Origin: Hyposmocoma kahamanoa
Taxonomy: Eukaryota; Arthropoda; Insecta; Lepidoptera; Cosmopterigidae
Assembly: GCF_003589595.1 (NCBI RefSeq)
Contig: NW_020653726.1
Coordinates: 14,192,525 to 14,256,524 of the forward strand
Direction: 5' to 3'
DNA length: 64,000 nucleotides
Of this stretch, positions 1 through 8,844 are shown piece after piece (positions within the stretch are counted from its first letter, which is position 1; each line of letters begins with the position of its first letter). The translations under genes and the position numbers were made by a program. A model generated the notes under the pieces. That model saw only the letters and a program-made list of their open reading frames with translations, did no database searches and was not told the origin of the DNA.

Positions 1-992
1 CATTGGTTTTGACATTTGGTGTACTTCCCTTTGACAACCGGATATGGATGTCAAAGGGTACTCCAAAAATGGTAAAATGAGGACAGTTGGCATTTAAGAT
101 GACGGTACGTATTTTCGATTCCCGTGTTTGACATAAATCAATGTAGTGCTGTTACTTTTGCATGCAGTAGTTAAACAAAGACAATAAAATGTTTATGTTT
201 TCACTGTCTAAATGCATCATATACATACATATAACGTCTGATTTATATATGTCAATATAACATGTCCTTTGGTTTCCATAGTCTAAGAACCTGGCTTTAC
301 TACTTTATGTACTACTCTTGAACTTATTTTAAGAAAGTTAGTATTTTTAGGTAAAATCAAACGCAATTGGTGCAATAGATTGGTTACAACTATTATTAAA
401 GATAAAATGGATTGAGTATACGATTGTTTTTCAAATGGATTATAGTAATTCAAAATTGCATTTTTGGTATTCATACAAAAATAAGACTTGAAGTCTTCTG
501 TAGTATAATAAAATTAATGCCTTTTTTAAAACCATTGGGTTCGTAATTATTTGTTTATTGTTTTGTTGATTTCATTCATTATGTCTATCATCAGTCTTAG
601 CAGTCAGAATAAGCCTACTACATTGTGACAATTATACATAAAGAGCAAACTATAGACTTTTATTTTATTACAGTTAATAGGGTTCTAATAGGTTACTTTA
701 TGTGGTAGGTTTTATATTTATCGTGATTCATGACCCACATAATTTAAGTAATATTTGATTTACCGAAAAACTAGAGCAGTTGCCCGTGGTTCAAGTATTT
801 TCATAACCACTCCTTGAAACCTTGCAGGATTGTATTCTGAAAACCTAGTTTTGCAGTAAATATCCAGCAATTTCAGTTCGCACCCTAAACTGACCGTAGA
901 TACACAATTTCTGAAAAATTAAACTCACATCAGGTTTTCTTTTTCTAATCAAATTTGGATCTAAGAGATATTGTATTTACCACTTAACTCAC
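1..992. other. AT-rich stretch, no gene recognised
   Basis: No reading frame here resembles a known protein and no repeat with a second copy in the window was found. Downstream exons of the minus-strand gene at 993-1525 should lie here or further left, because its second exon ends at a splice donor. I could not identify them. Confidence 0.4.
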
Positions 993-1525
993 TGTATTTT
1001 AATGCTGTTTTTGGCTTGTGCTGTGCCGCTGACCATTGGTGTAATGGCAGCCAAAGAACTATGAGGATTTGCATGCTGAGGTGTAAACGAACTATGAGTT
1101 GGAGTTAACACTACGTCACTAAGTACTCTGGGCTGCGTAGACGCGCTGTAGTCACTACGAGCACTTTCTGGTCTCTGTACAGGTGTCCGTATCACACTGA
1201 TAGGAGCACTAGACTGAGATACTAAATTCACAGTGTTGATAACAGGCACTCTATTTTGTATTGTATCGTTTTCATATTGTTGATTTATTGATGAGCTTTC
1301 TGCATTGTTTGACCTGGGATCTTGATTGTCGATGTCCATTTGCTGTAATGAGTATGTGTCTAATATAGTTATGATGTAACGAGTATGAAAGCATGATATT
1401 AAATATTGCAATAAGTGTACTTTTACCTGTATGCCTTCGTCGTTCCATCTAGGTATGGGAACAGACGGCGTAAGCCGTTTCATAGGACTCGCAAGGTTAC
1501 TCGACGAGCTATTGCTTTCTTCCAT
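993..1525 (-). CDS. Partial Ser/Pro/Thr-rich protein of unknown function (two 5' exons)
   Basis: Two exons can be read on the minus strand. Exon 1 (1525-1427, 33 codons) starts MEESNSSSSN and holds the phrase SPMKRLTPSVPIPRW. It ends at a GTAAAA donor in phase 0. Exon 2 (1342-993) follows a TTACAG acceptor and starts QMDIDNQDP. It continues through Ser/Thr/Pro-rich, apparently disordered sequence to a GTGAGT donor in phase 2. The intron (1428-1341) happens to be open in frame, so a naive ORF reads through it. That read-through segment (VKVHLLQYL onward) is hydrophobic and unlike its flanks, and perfect splice sites bound it. The Ser-Pro and Thr-Pro sites suggest a phosphorylated regulatory or nuclear protein, but I do not recognise the family. 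The gene is divergent from the THAP gene to its right. The 3' exons were not found. Confidence 0.55.
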
Positions 1526-1858
1526 ATTTGTAACCGTTTTTCTTATTCAATATTTATGTCCCTTTAAATTACTAGTTTACCAATCTCGTCATATTTTGTA
1601 AATAGATCAATATATTTGCACTTTCAGTATGTACCAAAGTACACTTTGATTTGCACACAAGCAGCTAAGTCGTAGACACTGTCTACGAGACACGCTACGG
1701 AAACACTCTAGTATTTGAGCCGACCATAGACAATCATCCTCATCATCCATTTTATTCAGAACCTAAATATCAAACTGACGTACTGGGTATGGAGGTCTTA
1801 TTTAATTGGACGTCACGAGGCCCATGGCGTTTGACAAGTGCTTGACACAAAAAACATT

Positions 1859-2258
1859 NNNNNNNNNNNNNNNNNNNNNNNNNNNNNNNNNNNNNNNNNN
1901 NNNNNNNNNNNNNNNNNNNNNNNNNNNNNNNNNNNNNNNNNNNNNNNNNNNNNNNNNNNNNNNNNNNNNNNNNNNNNNNNNNNNNNNNNNNNNNNNNNNN
2001 NNNNNNNNNNNNNNNNNNNNNNNNNNNNNNNNNNNNNNNNNNNNNNNNNNNNNNNNNNNNNNNNNNNNNNNNNNNNNNNNNNNNNNNNNNNNNNNNNNNN
2101 NNNNNNNNNNNNNNNNNNNNNNNNNNNNNNNNNNNNNNNNNNNNNNNNNNNNNNNNNNNNNNNNNNNNNNNNNNNNNNNNNNNNNNNNNNNNNNNNNNNN
2201 NNNNNNNNNNNNNNNNNNNNNNNNNNNNNNNNNNNNNNNNNNNNNNNNNNNNNNNNNN
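1859..2258. other. Assembly gap of 400 N
   Basis: A run of exactly 400 unresolved bases, the round size typical of a scaffold placeholder. Open frames spanning it are artefacts. It lies between the divergent gene at 993-1525 and the THAP gene, and may hide the first exon or promoter of the latter. Confidence 0.99.
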
Positions 2259-2386
2259 TTCTAATAAAACTTTTGTTATTTGTTGCAGAAACAATCAGCG
2301 ACCAGCTTGTTGGCGTGGGACTTCTGCAATTTCAACTTATTGGTTTGTACTTTGTTTGTTTTGTTTCTTTTTGTGTTTTCAGAGAT

Positions 2387-3980
2387 ATGTCTCGTGTTCA
2401 CAGGTGCCTCGTCGACAGCTGTTCATCCACATCGGAGACAGCAAACCTGTACCGGTGGCCTCGCAGCGTAGATCTGGAACGAGTATGGATAAACCTCCTA
2501 AGGTCTCACAGTTCAAGATTAACATCGTCACTTACGCACCGGAACCGCATTCATAGGCATGCCTATGTGAGTTATTTTACACAGCAAATATCTTTCTAAT
2601 TTGTGCACAGCAAAAGCGACTTCGGTGGCTGAACGATTACCTGCATGCCCAAAGATTATTATAATCAACGAATGCATTAATACGGCATGCCTCAATGGAG
2701 ATCGTAATGAATGCATTTGCATGGAGCAACCCACTGAATTTGAGACTGAGGGACAAAGTTTGTCTACTCAAGAAGAGTTTATATGGACTGAAAAATGTAT
2801 CTATTATAAAGACAAGGCCATCATAGCACATTATGATGATGACTTCTTCATATTTAGTTCAAATGAACACTAAAAAAATATGCTATATAAGTTGCTCAGT
2901 TCCTACTAGCTACGGACTTTGTAGGTAGGTAAAGATTAGGTAGTTGTAAAGATGAAATCTCATTTGACGCAGATTGGGCCGGGTTTCTGAATAGGTTCGG
3001 CTTTTGCATTATAAATTGGTACAGTCACAAACAACATCAATGTGGCTTGTTCTAGCACTGAAGCTGATAACGTATGTTCGTACGTATGTACGTATACTTT
3101 TGGAAGTTCTGCAAAAGAGGCAAAATTTAAAAAAATGTTTTTATTCGAACTCAAATAGCAGCCTGTCACCACCAGAACCTATAACGATTTTAATGATAAT
3201 CGTAGCACACTCAAAATGGTAGAGAATGAATGTTTTAGGAGAACTAAACAACGTATCTTAGCCTTCAACATACTTTAAGACAAGTATTTGTATCATTGCC
3301 TAATAATAGAGTTTCAAACAACTAATCTCTATTTCAAGACTCCTAATACTCTCGGTGATTCTAAGAAAGTAACACATAAGTGCCTCATAAAACTTGAAGC
3401 CTTAAAAAATACATGAGAGATAAATATATATTTCAAATGTTGAATTGTTTTAAAAGGCATTATTAGTAATATATAATTATTAGGCATTATTAATAATTCA
3501 ATATTAGTAATTTGAAATGTAAGCACTATATCCACAAAATTTATTAAATTTTAGGTTTGCAAACTTCACTTTGAGGGTAAATTTATCAAAGATGATAAAC
3601 GAGTGCCTTTCTCATGGCCTACATTATTCTCAGAAGTGGAAATAGCATGTCGAAAACCCACTTGTCCTGTAACAGTCTATAAGTATTCAGTGGCTTGGTG
3701 GCTACAAATACTTATACATTTATTATATTAATAAGTTATATATATAGTATATACATATATAAAAGTTATATATATATATAAGTATATAAGTTATATATAT
3801 ACTTATAACTTATTTTTCTTACATTTTAGCTGTTCGGACAGTGGGAGATCATGCTTATGCTGTACCACTGCAGATAAATGCAGAGTTGGTGACCCGGAAA
3901 ACAAAAAGGACCACAGAACACAGACCACACACACAATATTCAACATATCGACTGACAAAAATAAAAGTGACGTTACTTAG
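2387..3980 (+). CDS. THAP-domain zinc-finger protein (spliced, C-terminus uncertain)
   Basis: THAP domains are C2CH zinc fingers that bind DNA and are related to P-element transposase. The first coding exon (2387-2566) follows a TTTTCAG acceptor. It starts MSRVHRCLVDSC, giving the first two Cys, then NLYRWPRSVDLERVW, which fits the THAP Pro/Trp core. It ends at a GTGAGT donor in phase 0. The next exon starts at 3555 in phase 0 with VCKLHFEGKF, supplying the C-x2-H-F signature. The Cys-Cys to Cys-His spacing across the splice is 49 residues, inside the family range. A probable donor at 3683 (phase 2) joins a last exon at 3830-3980 that ends after NKSDVT. This gives about 152 residues. The two halves of the domain are well supported and the tail is not. 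A possible 5' non-coding exon starts at 2289. Confidence 0.62.
2601..2873 (+). other. Open frame inside the THAP intron, 90 codons, unassigned
   Basis: The frame starts MCTAKATSVAERL and ends FFIFSSNEH. It is acidic and Glu-rich toward its end, which is unusual for random AT-rich DNA. It begins inside a stretch resembling the head of a tRNA-derived SINE (tggctgaacgattacc near 2629). It could be an alternative exon of the THAP gene or chance. No family was recognised. Confidence 0.2.
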
Positions 3981-4849
3981 TTTAACATGTTCGATGGTTT
4001 AACACGAAAATGTGACATGATAATGTGCTTTCTCGCTGTTTTCAAGAATTTAGTGACACTTTATCCATGTACTTTTCCGCATTTAATATGTAATAATTTT
4101 GTTGGTGTATCGAATTTTGCATAAACGATTTTTATAATTACTACTGTGAGTTCGATAACTTAAAAAAAAACTGATCGTTATGTTTACTTCACTACAAATC
4201 TTTTGATATATAATTATATATTTTCTTGTTGTTTCTAATGTTGGAAGATGCGAAGAGAATGATAAATCTGAAAAAGATGCCACTAGAATTTAAGTTGCAA
4301 ATTAAAGTAAAAATTAATTAGACTTCATGTTTAGTCGGTAGATGTATTACTATAAACGAATGATGTTGGCTTTTGACTTAAATGCTCTAATCCGCCTAGC
4401 GACCTTTTGTTTAATAATTGTGTTTTGTTATTCACTAATTGTTAGATTCAAAAGATGTGTTGCTGGGAGTTTCTTTCGCCGTTTCTTCTCCCATGCATTA
4501 ACACCTTTACGAAACGGTAGTAGCTTTCGTTATTAATAAACAGATATAACTAAAAATACAGTATTTTATTTTAAACCACAAAACATTAGCAATATGAAAA
4601 AGTAACTAGGACCGATGAAACCGTAATTTTTACCGTAAAAGTGCGATACAGGACATCACTAATAGTAACCGATCCATAAAGGTTTGAGGCGCGTCACTAT
4701 TCGGTACACTAGCGCCACCAGCGTGCTGTCACGGGGCATGGAACTACCTCTACGAACGTTCCGTTATAGGGACTGTTTCTTATCTGTTCCTTCTATATCT
4801 TTCTAATTTGTGCTACGAGATAAATAAAAACCAATTTTTCTCATCTCTA
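3981..4849. other. Intergenic, no gene seen
   Basis: AT-rich DNA with several stop codons in every frame. The stretch near 4660-4740 is less AT-rich but shows no recognisable motif. Nothing else can be supported. Confidence 0.4.
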
Positions 4850-4972
4850 CTACTGTTGTTTCCATTGGAAAAGGCAGAGGCACTAATGCGCCATACAGCC
4901 AAGACTGAGAGTAATCTCTTTCTTGTATTCCATTACAAAAATTAAATGTGATCGATAGTGCTTCTTACGAAA
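4850..4972 (-). mobile_element. 5'-truncated LINE 3' end
   Basis: The reverse complement closely matches the 3' end of the LINE at 15.4-22.7 kb (about 22574-22680). Shared blocks include gaagcactatcga, tacaagaaagag, cttggctgtatggcgcatta and the terminal tttccaatggaaa. This is a short 5'-truncated insertion of the same family, with only the terminal 3' segment present. Confidence 0.8.
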
Positions 4973-5330
4973 TAATATAAAATTGGCTGAAATTCTTGAT
5001 TTTTCAGGACTTTTTCTTGGCCTATTGCGATAACCGTTTCATACAAAGTGTTTTGTTGACTAAGGTTTGTTTTATTTATTTTGTTTATTTTACGGCATCG
5101 GAATAAATAATTCTAGCCAAAAAACGCTTATTACACTACCTGATTTCAAGGGACTTTTCTTGTAGTGCATCGGAACAAGATCCGTCAATGTATAGCTTGA
5201 TGTACTTCTATTCGTATTTTATAGAGTTGGTCATAAAATCTTAGAGGTGAAAAATGTCCATTTTGAAAAAAAAAACATAAAAACATATTTTTCAGAAAAA
5301 TAAATATTTGTCCAGTGAGATTTAGTTAGA

Positions 5331-5407
5331 AAGTTGTCTCTTCTTCGAACTGTCAATTTTCTCGAGTTTTTCAATAGGATATAGACAGTTCGAAGAAGAG
5401 ATAACTT
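5331..5407. repeat. Inverted repeat / hairpin
   Basis: An arm of about 24 bases at 5331-5354 (core tcttcttcgaactgtc) is repeated in reverse complement at 5384-5407 (gacagttcgaagaaga) with one mismatch. The spacer is about 29 bases. It is probably the remains of a foldback element. Confidence 0.75.
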
Positions 5408-5801
5408 TTGTTTTCAGGCTCATGCTAAGCCAGAGGAATAGTCTCTGCTGATATTTTTCCTTAAAAGGATAGAAAAAAAAATCATAGACGTAGTACTACG
5501 TTTATGAACAAAATGTATTTTTCGTTATAGTTGTTCGTATTTGACGTTACATTTGTCAAAAGTTGAAGTTACTGAACGAAAACAATGGAGCCAACAAATA
5601 CATGCGTCAAATAATAAATAGGTTTTTTTTCGCTGTTGTGAAATAACTTTATATATCTCGTTTTTCGGTGGCTTTTAAATATACAAGTTTGTTTTATAAT
5701 TCACGCTAAATGAAACTTCAAAAGATATTTCTAAGCGTAGAACATAAAAGAGTCTTCGAAGATATTCATAAAAATGGCGGGCTTGTTACAACCATAGTTT
5801 A

Positions 5802-5963
5802 TCGTATTCCAGAACTCTACTCAATGCTCAAGTCAGGGTTTCAGTATGGTTTAAAGCACTTGATATCATACTCAAGTCCCTGCTATTAGGGTCGTATTTC
5901 CAGTGCTTGTGTTTCCAGTACAATCCTGACTTGAGCATTGAATAGAGTTCTAGAATACGACCC
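5802..5963. mobile_element. Foldback MITE, family M1, copy 1
   Basis: The ends are inverted repeats of about 40 bp. The left reads cgtattccagaactctactc and the right complement reads gtcgtattctagaactctat. A second copy with the same ends lies at 7592-7756. It has no coding capacity. Confidence 0.82.
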
Positions 5964-6883
5964 AGACTTTATCCTAAAAAGTTTAAGTGAAAGCTTAAGA
6001 CTATTTAAAAACCCCAAATAAGTAAACTAAGTTATTTAAGAGAAAGTGAAAATATAACGCATTAGGACCATAATGAACTATATTACCGAGGATCCCGATA
6101 ATTAAACGAAGATATGATTCAAAGTACTTGTACCCAAACCAAAACTCTTAAATAAAAAAAAGAGCCTTTCGAATTATATTTTTCCAATTTGTCGGGATTT
6201 TTTCCGGAAAAATGTCCACTAGAAAATTGCCCAACACAACAGTTAGCATATAAGATTGGAGGGCTCATCGATAGGCAATCCCCTCTGCCAAGGTACAAGC
6301 ACAAAACAACTATCGCACAATAAACACTATTTTCAAATCGATGTTTTTTCATTTCCAATTTCCATTATCGAATTCACCGCATCAAGTACTCCACGAAACA
6401 TGTCGTCTTGCGCTATATAAACTTGCAAAAAAATTTCTGCTGCATCCAGTCTAGCTAAGGGTGGAATTACATTCCATACATAAGTCTATTTTTTACATTA
6501 ATTGCGAATTTTCTATTTTATGACTTTTTTTCATAATGATCACAATTCAATTCAATTCAATTTATCGATTACATAAAAATATTTCAAAACATTCGAACAT
6601 TTGACATAAGCATGCCTATGAAGTTCACTATTTGCTAACTGGCAACAACGGTAGACAAAAAAATGCAGTACTTCATGGACGCTGTTTTTTCGTTATACAA
6701 GCAACGACGAGACGCGACGCGCTCTGTTAGTTCCTATTTTTATCGACAGATTATGTAACGAAGTTTATTCAAATTTATTTCTCCGACGTATTGTATATTA
6801 AAATTATTAATGTAATAAATTATAAATAACGAAAATAAGTTATAATTGATTAATATATAATCATCATAAATTATGCCGTAATG
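5964..6883. other. Intergenic, no gene seen
   Basis: AT-rich DNA with only short incidental ORFs (for example the minus-strand frame at 6119-6358, whose residues resemble no family). Ends at the MITE at 6884. Confidence 0.4.
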
Positions 6884-7111
6884 CATTGACTTACAATTAT
6901 ATGGACGTCGGGTCCGCGCTAAAAAGTGTCCGCACTTGTAAGGCGCTAAAATCGTATACAGAGCGCGACACTCCGCTTTAGTCTTCATTTGTTCTACGGA
7001 CAGCGCGATACTGCGATGACATTACAATTTAAATTTCGAATAGGTTGACTTGGGACATTTTTTTCGTTGTTTTTGCATTAGACCCGTCGTCCATTTATTT
7101 GTAAGTCAATG
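6884..7111. mobile_element. Complete MITE, family M2, with 8-bp target duplication
   Basis: This 228-bp element has terminal inverted repeats of about 30 bp. The left starts cattgacttacaattatatg and the right complement starts cattgacttacaaataaatg. The flanking 8-bp direct repeats ccgtaatg at 6876-6883 and 7112-7119 are identical, so the ends are exact. An 8-bp duplication fits hAT, P or Merlin superfamilies. The terminal CA without a CAG/TAG start argues against a typical hAT. Partial relatives lie at about 7870-8600 and 45195-45329, and a 30-bp TIR-only relative at 52773-52802. Confidence 0.93.
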
Positions 7112-7591
7112 CCGTAATGTAAGAAAAAAATAAAAATAAAAGTATGTACATATACGAGTTTCCTTTATTTTTTCCATCCTCTAGGATACGAGTACATATA
7201 CAATACACATAAATTACAAAAACAATAAAAATAACCAAATAGCTAACTGTCCTTATCCTACACAAGACATGCGCAAAAGACAGAAAGAGACCTGTTACTT
7301 CAATTTCAATTTTCGAACCACAAGCGATTAAAATATTTACAACAAATAGAGTTCATTTAATGTTAATCTTATTTTTAAAATGACTTTTCATTAAATGTTG
7401 GTAACAAATAACTAACAAAATATTGTTGTATTCGTTTTACTCTTTGGAGTTATCAATTAGAAATCCGAAAATACACTTGCCCGAAGTAATGTTGTATATA
7501 TCTGCACAACTCTTATTACTTGCAGTGAATTCATATATAATTCAACATAGTACTATAAAATTAATTAATATTGACATTAAGACTACTCTAT

Positions 7592-7756
7592 GGGTCGTAT
7601 TCTAGAACTCTATTCAATGCTCAAGTCAGGATTGCACTGGCAACACAAGCACTGGAAATACGACCCTAATGGCAGGGACTTGAGTATGATTTCGAGTGCT
7701 TTAAACCATACTCAAATCATGAATTGAGCATTGAGTAGAGTTCTAGAATACGACCC
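7592..7756. mobile_element. Foldback MITE, family M1, copy 2
   Basis: Both ends carry gggtcgtattctagaactct in inverted orientation, followed by about 20 more matching bases (ttcaatgctcaagtc). The interior matches the copy at 5802-5963 in inverted order (cactggaaatacgaccct). Confidence 0.88.
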
Positions 7757-7869
7757 TATCACTCGACTCTTGTGTTCAAGTAGTTTTCACTAGAAGCTAA
7801 TTAGGGTGCATTTTGTTATTTCCAGTAGAAGCTGAATATCGATAATTTTTGGGCTTTTAAATTGTGGCA

Positions 7870-8600
7870 AACAAAATTAAGGAATACTGCAATGACTTTA
7901 CAGTTTAAATTAAATGTTTTAGTTTTTTTAATATTTGTATGCATGTCACTACGTTTGTAGAGGTTAACTCTGGCCATGCTGAGCATAGTTTCTAACGCTG
8001 ACCGCGAAAAGCCATAAACTGAAAAAAAAAACTCCGGATATTTAATTCGCGGTTTTAGGATTATATACACTTATTGTTCGATCTCACCGCACTGAGTCCA
8101 TAGTAAGTTAGTCTTTCAATCCTTTTTTTTTGACGGTGGGGAAATCTTTATGGATACCCCTTAGCCCAGGGAGACTAGGGGTTATGTGGGGACTCTCCCT
8201 CCAGACTGGAGGGCCTACCCCACTAAAACCCCCCCGGGTTTCCCTCTCGCCGGTTGAGTCGGCGCCGTGGGATCAGTGAACATTCACCACGACGCCGCCC
8301 GGCCGCCCTAGCTTACGCCAGGGCTCCCGCGCCAACGGAAGGGCGAGTCGGTTGTCCTCCGACCCGCCCCCCAGACGAGTGAGGCCGTGCAATGCAGGCT
8401 CCGGAATCCCTGTCCAGAGTCCGCTGGTCTCACTAGGGGATCAGGCGAGCAGCGAACTGCCTTCGCCTTCTCCCCGTATGTCTGCGCCGGAGCGGGTGCG
8501 CGTCCTCGCGCACCCGCTTCGCAGTCTTTCAACCCTGACGTTGGCCAAATCGTCGCGCAAAACGACGGAGTATTGTCATCCATTTATAGGTAAGTCAATG
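7870..8600. mobile_element. Partial family M2 MITE split by a retroelement insertion
   Basis: The right end at 8571-8600 is the family M2 terminal repeat (complement cattgacttacctataaatg). An internal block near 7888-7915 (atactgcaatgac followed by tttaaatt) matches the interior of the intact copy at 7010-7040. The element at 8124-8520 splits it. The left terminus was not found. Confidence 0.6.
8124..8520 (-). mobile_element. GC-rich 5'-truncated non-LTR retroelement with 13-bp target duplication
   Basis: This is a GC-rich block in AT-rich DNA. Read on the minus strand it ends in cccacataacccc, a short hairpin, ggtatcc and a poly-A tail (the T run at about 8123-8132). The same tail occurs at 38055-38115 and 58920-58997. 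The flanks agtctttcaatcc (8109-8122) and agtctttcaaccc (8522-8534) are 13-bp direct repeats with one difference, as left by target-primed insertion. The sequence from about 8124 to 8405 also aligns with the element at 37852-38124, which starts further 3'. Confidence 0.82.
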
Positions 8601-8844
8601 GGCAAAAGTTTGGCAGCACTGACCATAGATAACACACTATAGTACTACTTTTCGAGTCGAGGGCCCTGGCAACACTCATTTTGACGTTTTTTTGTATTGT
8701 GTTCCGAGCACAAATAAATTAGATTAAAAGTTATATTCCGAGAGTCTAATTTAAGACGACTAGGATGGAAAAAAAAGGGTTTTAATTAATTATGCAGCTT
8801 TAACGAATTCTAGACAAATATAAGTTGGATTATTTTGTATAAAC

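Noticed and set aside
2560..2599. HAYVSYF as a THAP box with mutated zinc ligands
   Set aside because: The GTGAGT inside it is a splice donor, and an exon at 3555 supplies the intact VCKLHF in the same phase, so the resemblance is a coincidence of intron sequence.
1770..2599. Long open frames spanning 1770-2599
   Set aside because: They consist mostly of the 400-N gap; only the part after 2387 carries real coding signal.
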